64,000 nucleotides of DNA from Colletotrichum lupini (Eukaryota > Ascomycota > Sordariomycetes > Glomerellales > Glomerellaceae): positions 2,852,001 through 2,916,000 of the forward strand of contig NC_064678.1 in the NCBI RefSeq assembly GCF_023278565.1. Reading direction: 5' to 3'. A model generated the notes under the pieces. It was not told the origin of the DNA. It did no database searches and saw only the letters and a program-made list of their open reading frames with translations. The translations under genes and the position numbers were made by a program. Below are positions 1 to 12,400 of this stretch, one piece after another; the first letter of the stretch is position 1; each line of letters opens with the position of its first letter.

Positions 1-1553
1 TTGCGCAATGTAGAGGGGAGGGCGTTCCGATCTTCCTCAGCAACTTTTTTTTTGGTGCCTGTTGATTTTTAGACTTTGGAGGGGTGATTAACAATCGGAA
101 TCAGGTCGAGGGGCCGATAAGGAAAGGTACGGTCCGCTCGGGTTCAAAGGTGAGACGGGGTAATTATTAATCGTTGGCGCACGGCAGGCGGATGTCGGCT
201 TGTGTGTGTCGAGGCCCCCAAAATCGGAGATAAAGGGCGTATGAGATGGAGTAGTAGTCTGTATCTGTAGGTATGGTACGAGGAAAAGTCGTGATATGCA
301 GCGAATGCAGCGAATGCAGCGAAGGGGACGGTGGTAGGCGGGGATGGGTTCTAGAAGTACGCGCGAGACTCTTCTAGGATGGGACCCGCGGGTGGATGTG
401 GATCGATGAAGGTGTTTATTCTCTAGGTCTCCGTGGAGTTGTGACTTTGTATCTCGTGGAATAGGTAGTAGACGGTGGAGGGGAAAGGCTTGCGGAAAGA
501 GGGTGGAGGACCGGGCTAGCCTTTATTTCAATAACAGGACGGGAACTGAAAGAGGAATTTCCATTCAAGTCCGTCTCAGTGTGTGCCGACTGAATCAAGT
601 CGTTCAAGTAGGTGTCAAGACATCCGTGGAAATCGTTCATCTTCGATCCTGCGGCAACGGCGTTTCCTGCCTCGCAACTTCCATCCGGGCACCGACCACA
701 TCCCGCCATCCACCCCTCATCCCGCCGCAAATTTCGGCAGGAGCGCGACTCCGGGGGGCAGGTCAATGGCACTTGGTGGGGGTTTTACCCATCGCGTCAG
801 CGCCCTGGAGTGATTTGTCTGCACCTTCCGGAGGCTTCCGTAGGACCGCAGCAATCGCGACGGCCTATGAGAGGCCGTTGTCGGCATGAATCGCTCATCC
901 AATGTCTCTGTTTTATTCAATCCCATCACCACACCATTACCGGCATTCAAAGACTTCAATCTCGAGTCGCACAAAGCCGGCAGCAATGAAAGACCGGGCT
1001 TTGTTCCCTTTGGCACGGCAGTCCAGGTAGCGTACACACATGGACATTGTCTGCTGAAAGATAGAGGTACCTTGACCAACTCGGACGAGATATCGAGCTT
1101 TTCCAGCCAAAGTAGACGGAGCTTTTGCAGCGGCCCTTCCACTGTCTACCTAGGTAATCCCACTCACAGCGCTTCGCTATCTGTCTATCTTACGTAAGCC
1201 TCAAGCTCCCAGGACAGGGCGTCACCTCAAGCTTTCCAAGCCCGCCGTCACCAGGTGTCGCCTGCTAGGTACCTAGGTACTGCCTGAGGATACTGCAGCC
1301 TCAAGCTCAAGGTACACCTGCGGCCAAACTCGACACCTTGCGCCCATCAGCCTGACGTGACCAAGGGGTATCGTCACACCCAACAGACCGCATATCGTCG
1401 CCAACCGCAATCCAGCGCTCGGTTTGATGTGCTCGACCACTACAGCACTGGACACTTCATACGACGTCAACTCAAGGTCCACAACGCTCTTTTCAATTTC
1501 AATCCCCATCTCCTTCTCCGTCCACCTTGTGGTGGTGATGTGAAGGCATCATC
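1..1553. other. Gene-free left edge and leader of AP-1 sigma gene
   Basis: No ORF here has a recognisable product or convincing exon structure. The first ~520 bases are G/A-rich on the + strand, as expected if the CT-rich leader of a leftward gene beyond the edge lies on the opposite strand (inference). A three-copy 9-bp repeat is at 297-323. Around 1148-1283 there are palindromic CTACCTAGGTA-like words of the kind seen in many gaps of this window. The last ~250 bases are C-rich and probably form the 5' leader of the following sigma-adaptin gene. Confidence 0.5.
297..323. repeat. Three tandem copies of a 9-bp unit
   Basis: The unit TGCAGCGAA occurs three times without mismatch (297-305, 306-314, 315-323). 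It is not in a credible ORF. Confidence 0.85.
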
Positions 1554-2325
1554 ATGGCTATCCAGTACGTGATGACCCCTCGGCCGCATCTGATAGTGCA
1601 TCAAGGCAAGAAGACTAATTCAATCTAGATACCTCATCCTCCTCTCGCGCCAGGGCAAAGTGGTACGCACCCATCGCTACCCGAAACCCCCTCGAACATC
1701 CCTTTGCTGATCACGATCCCTCCGCAGCGCCTCGCAAAATGGTTCACCACCCTCTCGCCTAAGGAAAAGGCCAAGATCGTCAAGGACGTTTCTCAGCTGG
1801 TCCTCGCCCGTAGAACCCGCATGTGCAATTTCCTCGAGTATAAGGGTCAGTCGCCTTCGAAACTTGGTCACTTCGCCCGTCGACAGTCACTGACTTGTTC
1901 CCGCCAGATTCCAAGATCGTTTACCGCAGATATGCGTCGCTATTCTTCATCGCAGGAGCGGCGTCAGAAGATAACGAACTTATTACCCTCGAGATCATCC
2001 ATCGCTACGTCGAGCAGATGGACAAGTACTATGGCAACGTTTGCGAGCTAGATATCATCTTCTCCTTTACGAAAGCCTACTACATCTTGGACGAGCTATT
2101 ATTGGCGGGAGAACTACAAGAAAGCAGTAAAAAGAATGTGCTGCGGTGTATATCCCAGCAGGATTCGCTCGAGGACATGGAGGTACGTTGAGTCGATGCT
2201 TTACTGTTTACTTGTAGTCTCTGCCTTCAAGACGACGAACTGCAGCTGCGCCATTGGCGAAGTCTTGCGCTGACGATTCTCCTACTCCCCATCAGGTCGA
2301 GGACGAGGTTACAAAGATCATGTAA
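1554..2325 (+). CDS. aps1: AP-1 adaptor complex small (sigma) subunit
   Basis: Five exons: 1554-1564, 1629-1662, 1728-1845, 1908-2182, 2296-2325, giving 155 residues, the usual sigma-adaptin length. All junctions are GT..AG and in phase. The product starts [15 protein letters not shown], continues [14 protein letters not shown] and carries the family signatures [19 protein letters not shown] and [20 protein letters not shown]. Sigma subunits are longin-fold proteins that bind dileucine cargo signals in the clathrin adaptor AP-1 at the trans-Golgi network and endosomes. The RLAKW and [17 protein letters not shown] forms fit AP-1 better than AP-2 or AP-3 (from family knowledge). The start is fixed by the conserved [14 protein letters not shown] opening. 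The first exon encodes under four codons, so it is easily missed by simple gene finding. The downstream neighbour Maf1 has the same orientation but an unrelated role. Confidence 0.95.
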
Positions 2326-4260
2326 CCCTCCTCCAGTGTGTACCTATTTGCTAGATTGAGACGCGAAGCCCGGGATAAATCGAGCCTCGAAGCCAATCTA
2401 CGACATCTATACAAGTGTTGCACGAGCCGCGAGGAGGGCATGCCATTTATGAGTCTGTTGGCTAATGGGCGCTCTCGCCGCGTATGCAGGAAACGGAAGA
2501 GATTACATCGTCTCTCAAAGAGGTTGGCATCCTTTGACGACCCGTCATGGCTTTCGGATACACTGCAGGCCGGATATCAGAAGGCCGATACGCGACAATG
2601 AGGGAACGATGCGCCGATGCTGTTATGGACGGGAATGACCCCCGGGTGGCCCTTTGTGTGCATAGATCTTTGAGGGCGGAAAACCGCCCTCTACTACATC
2701 AAGAGAAGAACATGAGATAGCGTTGCTTGTTGCTTGGTTGTATCCACAACGTTTGTCCAGTCTTGAGTTTTCCCCCAGAAACGACGCATGAGCTGGGCAC
2801 GGGGCCAAGAGCGACGACGACAATGGAGCATCACTGCATTCCACGGAAAACACGTAACAATTGACAAATAGACGAGCATTCCGATACGCAACCAAACGCC
2901 AGTCTTCATTGCCCAGAGACAGTATGAAGTCATATTGCGAGACGGGCTTGGAGTAGCCGCTCGTGGCCTCTTGACGCCCTCTCATTCGCTTGGACATTAC
3001 CGGCTGCGCCCCGCCTCCCTATACGCGGCGGATTGGACAGAGTTGCTGGGTGGGTTTCCGAAGGCCGCGAAGGGGGCCCTTCCCCCCAACAAGCAGGGAA
3101 CAGACAGGGACTGGACCCTCGACTTCCCAGCTGGTGTCTCCCCCACACCCGCGAATCCGGTGTCAAGAACGAAGCAGGCGGTCACAATGCGATACGGCAG
3201 TCCAGCACCAGAAAGCGGACATGCTGGAACAGCGCAAGATATGCTTTGTCACAGACTCCCCGTCGGCTCCACCCACTATCTGTTCCTATCTTGGAACTGG
3301 CCCACCACCTAACACTGCCTTACCTCACGGCAGCTACCCATCCACCCTGCTGCACCAGGGCGGGGGCCTTGTCAGCGGGTACGGGGAACAACGGAGACGT
3401 GAGCCAGGACCCAGCAAGCAGCAGCAGCAGTAGTAACAGCAATAGCAGCAACCGACAGCGGCCAACACACCACGGACCACGCAGCCAGAGAGATGAGTGG
3501 CAGACCACCACACACCCAGGAAGGCGTCACCTCTCACACCGGCGAGTCCTCGCACCTGCCGAGAGCTGCGACAGCACCAGGTGCCCAGCTCACGTCCCGC
3601 TCACTCCCGCTTCGTCAGGTCGTCTTAAACTCCCGTCCTTCGTCACCCCATCCCTCCCTTCCCTTTTTACCCCTCTGCTTCGACCACCCTACCATCGTTC
3701 AACTTCCAACACATACACCTCACTACAACGTTCGTCTTTTAGTAATGTCTGTCGACCAGATCACCTACTAGGCGCAACGCGTCTAGTCTCCGTTCATCCA
3801 TCAGAACCAAATTGATCTACACGGTCAAGTCGCTCCTTCCTTGCCTTATCTAAAGCAGGCAGGCTCCGGCTTCCATCGATACACAGACAACAATCTTCAC
3901 ACCGATTCATCATCATTCACTGCGACGCATCGCATGCGATTTATCCCGTCGACTTCGCTTTTACTTGACCATACCCTCGACTCCGAGTCACCGCTATTCC
4001 GATACCCGCAGACACCCCTATTTCGGTCCGGCGCGACTTCCAACTCCTGTGACATCATTTAGTCACGTTAACCTCCGGAATCCAACGGCTCCATCACAAC
4101 AACTTGATTACGGCGCGATCCCGGCGATAAGCTCCCTGCATCGCCAGAACAATAGTTGAAGCGCTCGCGATCTACACATCAGTTGCGCGCCACTACAGAA
4201 TATATCCCGACCAACATCCATCCCATCTCGGTCTCCCAGGCCGAACCTCAATCATCCAAG
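2326..4260. other. Intergenic region, long CT/CA-rich leader of maf1
   Basis: No gene is supported. The 3' flank of the sigma-adaptin gene occupies the first few hundred bases. A CAG/CAA/GTA-type microsatellite lies at about 3417-3455. From about 3590 to 4260 the + strand is rich in C and T, typical for a fungal promoter and 5' leader reading into Maf1 at 4261. Confidence 0.6.
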
Positions 4261-5354
4261 ATGAAGGTGCGCATAACTTGCTGCAGCAGGCATGCTCCTT
4301 TGCAGCAGTCCATGACACCTGCTAACCCAGCTCGCAGTATCTCCCACTGCAAGATTTCGACGCCGTCACTGGCGCTCTAAACTTCAACACACCGGATTGC
4401 AACGTGACTGGCGGATGCGACCTCTATACGACCAAATCCACAGGTTCCGATAAGAAGCTTTACAAGAACATCGACAAAGACCTTAGTTCACAACATGCCG
4501 CGCTCCTCAAATTGGGCGCAAGCCTTTCACCGCCAGACCGCGAAGCCATGCTGGCAACATCTCCCAACATGCAAATGTTCTCACACTCGAGCGCGTTTGG
4601 CCCCTTATCAGAGCTCGCGAGTCGCCGGACATTTGCTTATCTGATTGCGACACTGAACGCGAGTCATCAACACTACGATTTCTCGCACGTTTTGAGGCCA
4701 GGCGACTTCAAGAAAGAAAGAAATCTGCGGAGAGTGATGGGGAATCTCGACTCAATCCTACAAAATGTCAGACCGCATGTTGAGGCACGGCCGGTCGAGC
4801 AGGCCACGTCTTCGGAGACCAAGCCGGTGTGGGGCCCACAATGCTGGTCCAAAATTGATAAGGAGATGCGCCTTAACGAATGCACAGTCTTCAGCTACAA
4901 TCCGGACGTCGATCCTTTTGAGGAAGATGAGTCTGCAATCTGGGCTGCTCACTACTTCTTTTTCAACCGCGCGTTGAAGCGAGTCGCCTACCTCTACGTG
5001 CGCGTTGTCCCGGTCGTATCGTCCCAATCGCCGCGACTGCAACCGGCGCTTCCGGGTTCCGTCAAGCGGACGCGGAGTACCCAATTTGATGCACTGGCCG
5101 GCAACAAGCGCGCAAAATACTGGCTAGGAGACCGCGACGCCGAGGTTGTGGCACCGTACGAAGATGACGAAGAACAAAGCGACGGCTTCCTCTGGAATCG
5201 GGGTGCCGATGGCGATCTGGTCCCGTTCTCTGATGACGACTACACCGAGGAGCGCTTCTACTACGACGAAGAGGACGATGATGAGAGCCTGTCTGACCGG
5301 AAGAGCCCGGTACGGCGGATGAGTGAGGACGTCGTGGCCCACATGGAGATCTAA
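4261..5354 (+). CDS. maf1: Maf1, repressor of RNA polymerase III
   Basis: Two exons, 4261-4266 and 4338-5354, give 340 residues. The intron splits after only two codons: MK joins YLPLQDFDAVTGALNFNTPD, which is the conserved Maf1 N terminus, so the 6-nt first exon is well supported. Further family landmarks are the A-box-like N-terminal segment and, near residue 205, the block EDESAIWAAHYFFFNRALKR followed by VAYLYVRVV, matching the conserved Maf1 B/C boxes. The C terminus is highly acidic (several D/E runs) and ends in a basic-acidic tail with a candidate phosphorylation site, SPVRRMS. Maf1 is a nuclear-cytoplasmic effector of TOR and PKA signalling that binds Pol III and blocks tRNA and 5S transcription in stress. 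Spacer K/S-rich segments around residues 45-90 vary between species. Confidence 0.95.
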
Positions 5355-6426
5355 AGAGGGCCACTCCACACTGGCGCATGACCTCTTCTCGCTACCCCGT
5401 TTCATCGCTGTGAGAGCGGATGGGTCTCTCGTTTCTCTGAGTTTATCAGCTGATGCTATGAGAGCCATGATGACGAAATGGGTCACTGATTCAACACCAC
5501 TTATCGGCTCCGCACAACCGCTGAGTCACGACTACTCCTCTGCTGTGGAGTTGTCACGATTGTTTCGCAACATGGGCACACTTCAACGGCCCAGATTCAA
5601 TGAGTCTACTTTTACAGTATTTTTATTGGCTACTTTTGCAGTTTGTTTCTCGTATTTTCTTCTCTGTGCTTTTCCTTGTCCTCGGACTTGTACGCTGGCG
5701 ACTAGTTTTGCATGTTAGTTTTTGCACTTCTTTCCTACGGTTACGAATGGCGGCGGCGATACCCTCATGCTTTCTCGCCAGGTGGCGCTGGCTAGGAAAT
5801 AGTACCAAACGGAGGGTTTAAGGGTAACATGGTGCATGCGGTTATCGGTCCTGGATAGCAGACAGGATCCGAACGGAGCGGCCGCGGGTGACAAATGGAT
5901 CAAACTAGGAGTTTCTTGGTTTCGTGAGGTTCCTACAACGGTCGTGTGGCAACGACTTTATTAGCGATAGGGACTGATGTTGGAGTTGGGCTTCGAAGGG
6001 CACATGCCAAAGGGAATGTTTTGCGATTGTTCTGGTTTACCGTAGTCTACATCGCGATGAATACGCAGTAGTAGTACGCAATGATGAAATGAGTAAAGCT
6101 CGTACACTTCTGTTTCTGGACGTAAGCCAATTTGTCTCAGTATTTTCCTCCTTGCCATACGTTGCCTGCCATTTGCTGCTCCTTGACCAGGAGAGCACGC
6201 GGAGCTCAATACAGATATGGGCTCCTGGGATCCAGAGCAAAGCACGTTGAGAGACAACACGGCGATTATGCGAGCGATTGTAAATCTGTAAGTCAGACTC
6301 TTGGCCACTTTGCCGCTCAACAGATAATTGTTTTGAGAATGACAAGACGAGGTAAATCATTTGTCATGTTGGAAGCTAGCATGACTCCTTTGTCCAGGAC
6401 TGCATAATTCCGAGGATATGCCAGGT
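5355..6426. other. Tail-to-tail intergenic region
   Basis: This is the shared 3' flank of Maf1 (+) and the TAM methyltransferase (-). Short ORFs on both strands show no family features. T-rich stretches near 5600-5660 are compatible with a 3' UTR and polyadenylation region. Nothing else is seen. Confidence 0.6.
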
Positions 6427-8434
6427 TCACTGCGTAGTATCTTCCGTCTCCAACGGCTTCTGCGCATACACGTTGTAACTAAAGAGTCCATTAGCAACCA
6501 CCATGACGAAGAAAGACCAAAAAAAAAAAAAAAAAAACTCACATATCAAACATGGCATGGAAAGCCCCGAAAGCACCCGTCTTCAACTCCCTCCTCACAG
6601 CCGCAGTCTCCACCAGGATCTCCTCCTGCGTCCGCCCCAACAGCTCCGAGAACAGCTTGAGCGAGAGCGCCTCGAGGCCGTCGATGGTGAGGATCAGGTT
6701 CATCATGCCCAGGTCCTTGTGGAACTGGTCTCTCGCCCAGGGGCCCAGGGGCGCCTTGACGCGGCGGGCGTGGACCGTCTCCGAGGGGAAGCCGCCCTGT
6801 CGCAGGAGGGAGGCGAGGGTCGGCGCCACGCCGGTGTCGCGGCCCATCCCTTTGCAGGCGCGGGCGAAGCCGGCCATCCAGCGGGCGGTGGCGGAGTCTT
6901 GGGAGAAGGTGTCGTCGTCGGAGTAGAATCGCGTGTTTACGTCTTGGAATTCGACCCAGCCTCCTGGGTTTAGGTGGCTGTTTTTGTTTTGTGGTGTTAG
7001 TCAGGTTTCTTTTTCTTTCTCTCTCTCTTTCTCTCTCCCTCTCTCTCTCTCTCGCTGCCGTTCATTACTCTAGGAACCCTTGGTAGTGGGGGGTTTTGGC
7101 CAGATCCCCAAGGGTGGGAAGACAGAATGAAAGAGCAGGAAACAGCGTACTCGAATATGTTCTTGATGAGGCCCGGCCAGTCCTTGATGGAGGCGACCAT
7201 GTACCGGCACATGATGAAGTCGTATTTCCTGTTGCCGACCCACGGGCTTTCGACGTCGTCGATCTCGAATTTGACGTTTGGAGGGACCCTTTTTTTGGAT
7301 CATGTTAGTAAAAGTGGGCGCTTACACCCTCTCATGATCACGAAGTCTTGATGCTGAGTACTAGGGGAGGATGGGTAAGAGGATATCATACCATTCTGGC
7401 TGGATGGGACTCAGATCAATGCCGAGAACCTGAACCTCCTCGTCAGTAAGGCTACCACGAAGTTTACCACCGAGTGGTGAAAGACTTGGTCGAAGTAGAC
7501 CAGGTGCTATACCTCTGCGTTCTCAAAGATGTCGCCCATTTCCACGGCCCCTAAACACGAACGTGCAAAACTCAGCAAGCAGATCTCAACGACGACCCTC
7601 GGAACGGAGAAGAGGAGAGGAGGGGTGTCCACGACATACACAGTCCGGTCCCAGTCCCGATATCGAGGATCCTCTGCACCTTTTCCTTCTTCAGCGGCGC
7701 GTTATACAGCCTGCTCCCAATCGCCTTGACCATCATCGCATGGGCCAGATCGAGCCTATCCATCTCAGACTAGAAAGAGGTCAGCTGACGGCTCTTGTTG
7801 GCTATGTGGATGACTACGGGGGTAGCTTCCTCAGTACCTCATCATTAGGGAATTTATACGCTACGTATTACACCTTCAGTTAGAATACCATGTGCAAGCG
7901 ACTAAAAGTGACGGAAAAGATGGGAAAAAAAGAATAACTGACATCCTGGTCGGAAAGCATGATAGCGACGTCCGTATTCGATGGGGTAATCTACGACGCT
8001 CGAGGATAACGAGGCGGTGTAACTCGAGCTAAACCAGAGGGGAAGCTTCATTTAGTAAAGGCAAAAAGGGGTAGCCCAGTTGGAAACGAGCTACAGAAGA
8101 GGCACCAAGATGATACGCACATGCGGTCATCAGCTGTAGAAGAACCCTCTGTGAACTAGAGCCCCAACATTAGCTTTCATGTTCACATTTACGATTGGGC
8201 GGAAAACCAATGGTGAGCATTGTTCAGAATCAAGAGAAGAAAACGGACGTTGCCTTCATCCTCATCAGGTTCGAGAGGCGCCGGTGCCGGGCTCGGCGGG
8301 TTGTTGTCGTTGGTTACCGGAGCTGGCGCTGCCGCCGCCGCCGCCGGCACAGGAGCATCACCAGCTGGAGCCGTTCCCGGTGCGGGGTTAGCAGCAGTGG
8401 TAGCTAACGGGACGGTGGAAGAAGGCTCAGCCAT
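6427..8434 (-). CDS. LaeA-like TAM-domain SAM-dependent methyltransferase
   Basis: Ten exons on the - strand: 8434-8249, 8155-8121, 8028-7943, 7860-7838, 7769-7640, 7550-7513, 7429-7392, 7288-7151, 6977-6543, 6478-6427; 386 residues. All phases close. Residues 1-62 are an Ala/Pro-rich disordered leader ending in DEDE. Then comes SSVVDYPIEYGRRYHAFRPG, typical of fungal TAM (UMTA) proteins, the SAM-binding motif I ILDIGTGTG (about 144-152), a motif II/post-I region VLGIDLSPIQPEW, then NRKYDFIMCRYM and HLNPGGWVEFQD. This order is shared by LaeA and the LaeA-like (Llm) methyltransferases that influence secondary metabolism and development. The substrate is unknown. The first donor is GTCCGT and its acceptor is the least certain junction; exon 4 is only 23 nt. 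Intron 8 holds a CT/GA microsatellite and intron 9 an 18-20 nt homopolymer (A on +, T in sense). Confidence 0.85.
7008..7053. repeat. CT/TTTCT microsatellite inside an intron
   Basis: An almost pure pyrimidine tract of TTTCT and CT units lies on the + strand within intron 8 (6978-7150) of the methyltransferase gene. In the sense orientation of the gene it is GA-rich. Length polymorphism would be expected but cannot be judged from one sequence. Confidence 0.85.
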
Positions 8435-9493
8435 GATTGTGCGATTCCCTGTTGCTACGGATGGTCGTGGCTTGTAACAACAAAAAAAGAAATGGGCTCG
8501 TTCCCGCCTATGTGCGAGTCGTCCTGGGGGCGTGAGTTCTGGACTTCCAAAGTGCCCCATAGGCGTGGCGGCGGGAGAGCACCGTTTTGTAGAGTTGTAC
8601 TCCGTAGTGGGAACGAATCCCCATTAATTCGCGGAACATGGGGGGAGGCTGTGACTTCGTACACTAGTCCATAGAAAACGCTCCGCCGCTCCGCGACATC
8701 CTTCGGTGTATTGAGTCTTTCGTCCTGTCCGGCGTTGCAGAACTCACCGATGGAGACAGACGTCCGGTACTGGCAATTCGTCAGTGTAACCCTCCCGCAG
8801 CGGTCCAAACGGGCTCAACGAAGCTGGGGCCAATGGGATTCAATCGCTTCAGGTCACCCCCGGCCTGCCAGTCGACGAGTGCATGATTAGCACCATGTTG
8901 AAGACTATCAAGTCTGCGGACAGGGCCCACCATCCACCCCTGCCCTGGCAATCGCCAGTATCTACTGTGTAAGGGTCAATTGTCCTTTGACTTACCAAAT
9001 CTCAATCCCAAGCCATGATTTAACAACATTGAGAGAAGAAATATGAGAGAAGCATGTTTTGTATTGTTGACCGCTTTTGCGTATCTAACTAAGAGTGCTT
9101 CCAGACTCGTCTTTCGCTGCCCAAGTGAACTGTCAAGAGTCCATCAAGGATCCTATTATCCAAAGAAAACGATGCCAAAGACTACCTGAGGGTCCTTGAT
9201 CGAGACCGCTCAAGAAATGAACAAAATCCTATCCCATCTTTGGGAAGAGTGGTATCAAAACATGGAGCGCGAGGCACGAGTGTGTAGAAACAAAAAGGTA
9301 GAACCAAACAGAGCAACCCGGGCTCGGCCGTGTGCCGTATTTCCCCTCGGTACAACCATGACCAGGTGACAGATTTCTTGCGTGACAATAAGACGAACAG
9401 ACGCTATATGGTTGTTGTAATTTTCTCCATACTTGATAGAGAGGTCGTGATCTTCATTCAGGTCGTGGCTTCGCGCCGGTGCGGCTTGGGCAA
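8435..9493. other. Intergenic region upstream of methyltransferase
   Basis: It contains the promoter of the leftward methyltransferase and the 3' flank of the next leftward gene, which stops at 9494. Short ORFs lack family features. I see no repeat or RNA gene. Confidence 0.5.
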
Positions 9494-12400
9494 CTAAGCC
9501 AAGTTCGACTTCTTCCGGCGACCAAACATTTTGGAAAAGCTGCTACCGCTGCTTTGTTGCTGAGGCTCTCCGGTAGCGGCACGGGCCGCAGGCGTCATCT
9601 GTGGCGGCTCGGAGCTGCGAAGGAATGAGGCCAGGTCGTTGGTGCGGCTCGTGGACGAAACGGCCTCCCTTGGCTCAAACTTCTTCATCGGCACGCGTCC
9701 CGAGGAATGCATGGCTCCACGGCTGGCAGTAGCGTCAGAAGCCCCGTACTTGTCCTGGCCAGGAGCGTTGACTTGAATTGGAACGTGACCATGTGCACCT
9801 CCAGCGCGGCTGTTCAAGGACCGACTGTCAACCTTGGCTGGTTTTGCGCTGTTGGATCCCGCACTGCTGTCCTTCCTGGAGAAGCGTCCAATAAGACTAG
9901 GAGCGCTCGCCTTCCTCTTGGGAACGTTGTGAGGGGCGGCAGCGGGTTCGGGCGGCGGCGAGTAGTTCTTCAAAAAGTCGGCCAGGCTCTCTTCCTTCTT
10001 TGGCGGAGGCCGGACAGCTTGCGCGTAATCCTCCTCATCTTCATCGCTAAGGTCGATGGCGTACGGATCGCGCACGCGACGTCTCGTGCGCTTGGGCATC
10101 ATTTCGTCGTCATCAAAGCCGTTGCCACTGGGACGATTCTTGAGAAGAGCGCTCTGGGAGTTGATCGACGACTGTACAGAGGGCTGGGTGATATCCGTCA
10201 CGTTGGTCGACGCTTGACTGTATCGAATGTCTGGCAAGCTGGCATCAACAGCTTTGCCACCCACAGCACCCGACATCTGGTCAGAATCCATCGTTGTCCG
10301 GAATGGAGCCACTGTTCGAGGAATACGGGGATTGCTCGAGCTAGGCGGTCCTCGTCGGATGAAATCGATTAGGTCCGAGTTATCCTCGCGATTGTCGACG
10401 GCAGCATCCCGCGCTTGTAGTCGTGGCCGGTTGTTCGATGATGAGATGCGTCTCGAATCCAAGCTGTGTTTCACAGGCGGCGGTGGGCCGCTGACGTTCC
10501 GTAAGGGTGCAGGACCGTTGTCAGCTGTCGGGCCGGTAGACCTGATGAAGTCGGCAAAATCGTTCATCGCAGTGTCGCGGGGTACCCGAGCGTCTCTCGC
10601 CTGTGGACCGCCGGTACGCGACCGAGTGAGGGTTGTGCTAGGAGGTGCCTTCGGAACGAAACCTTTGTTCTTGGCTTCGGGTGGGTGCGAGTTCAAGCCG
10701 GTTGCGCGGCTGACAGACATGGTCCTTCGGATATCGATTCCAGAGACAGACCTGTTACGTTCGCCGTTCAAGGCCGTGCGGGCGTCTTCGCTCCTCCTCG
10801 ACTTGGGTCCAACTACCGGACTTGCGCTTTGTGCACGGTTTCCCTACATAACCATTAGTGGATGCCATGGAGGCAATTAAGAAACACAACTCACATCAAT
10901 GTCACGCATGCTCTCCGGCGTAAGCGTGTACTGGATGGTCTGGTCACTCTGAATGAGCTCCTCAAAGTTACGAGCGAGGTTATCGGCACGGCCGGAAGCC
11001 TTGCTATCTTCAGAAGTCCTGACGGCTCGGATCTTGCCCGTGCTCGAAGAGCCAGAGGAGCCGGAGGTTCGCAGGTGCCTGGGGCGATCGGGGGAGTCGC
11101 GTCCAGCAGCAGCAGATCGCTCAACAGTCACGACTCCGATGCTCGCCGCTGGGGAGTGAGTTCCATTGGCTGACCGACCACCACTGCGGTCAGTCACGTT
11201 TGGCGTCGTGTGAGAGCGATGGCGTGGCGAAGGTTCCTCGGCGATAGGCCCGTTGTTGTGCGTGTCCCTCAAGATGGTGACTTTAGTGGCGGATGAAGTG
11301 TGATCGCGACGAGGTGACCCTGTGCGTTGGGAAGAATTGAAAATAGCCTGGGAAGACCTGATTGCAGGAGTACCGGCTGTGGGCGTTGGTATTGACGCAG
11401 CCGATGTTAGCCGTGAAGGTTGAGCTTGGGCATCCTCGTCAACTTCTGAGATGGACTCGTTTGTGTTTTGTCTCCGAGACAACTTCTCAACGGGAGACCG
11501 AGTACGCGGTGTCGAGGTTGATGACCGAATAATGGTTTCAATCTCTACTGGCTTAGGCTTCGGCTTCTCTTCGATGATGGGTGGTGTTACGCGAGAAACA
11601 CTGTTGGCACGGGAGAGGCTGGCCTGCTGAGAGCGGTCAGAAGCGTCAACCGAAGACGCTCTGGAGCCGGTCACAGGGCTCTTAGGCCCGTGAACGTCAA
11701 CAACGCGAGCTGAGTGGACGCTAGGTGTTCTTTGCAACAACTTTGGAGCGACCACGACAGGTTTGCCGGAGTCGGAGATGCTCGGAGAGCTACGCCCAGC
11801 GATGGAAACTCTAGAGGAGGTGCAGATTTCTGGTTCCTCGGTAAAATCGTCGATATCGCCACTTTCTTCTGCTGATCGAGTCTCCTTCTGTGGTGGCTTG
11901 CCTGTGGAAGCAACAGCAACTGTGGTCGCTGCGGATGCCGCAGTCGCGACGGCAGGGGCGACAACTTGTGAGATGCGATTAGGGTTGCGAGGCTTCGGCT
12001 CAGGGGCTTCATCAGAGACTGGCTTTGACTCTTCTTCCCGAGTCTCAGCCGGCCCTTGCTCTACGATCGGCTTAGTGAAGTCGTCTGGGGTTGGCAGCGT
12101 CTCGGTTGGCTGGGCTTCCACAGCCTCTGTAGAAATTTCCTTCTCTGGAAAGCCGACCTGCTCATCAACCAAACCAGTCTCAATTGGCTCAGCCCGGGTG
12201 CGTTTGACAATTGGAGAGGTGTAAGGGGAGGGCGAAGGGGTCGGCAAGGAATTTGAGCGCTTGCGAGTCGAGGGAGCAGTTGGCGTGTGAGGTTGAGACA
12301 TTGTGGGGGTGGGCAAATCATTGCTGGGCTGGGAAGTAAAGATCATCAGGCTCTTCGGCCGTTGCGCCGCCGGCTCGTCTTCACCTTCATGATCCGACTC

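Noticed and set aside
717..1142. - strand 141-codon frame at the left edge
   Set aside because: Overlaps several + strand frames of equal quality; no motif and no splice support.
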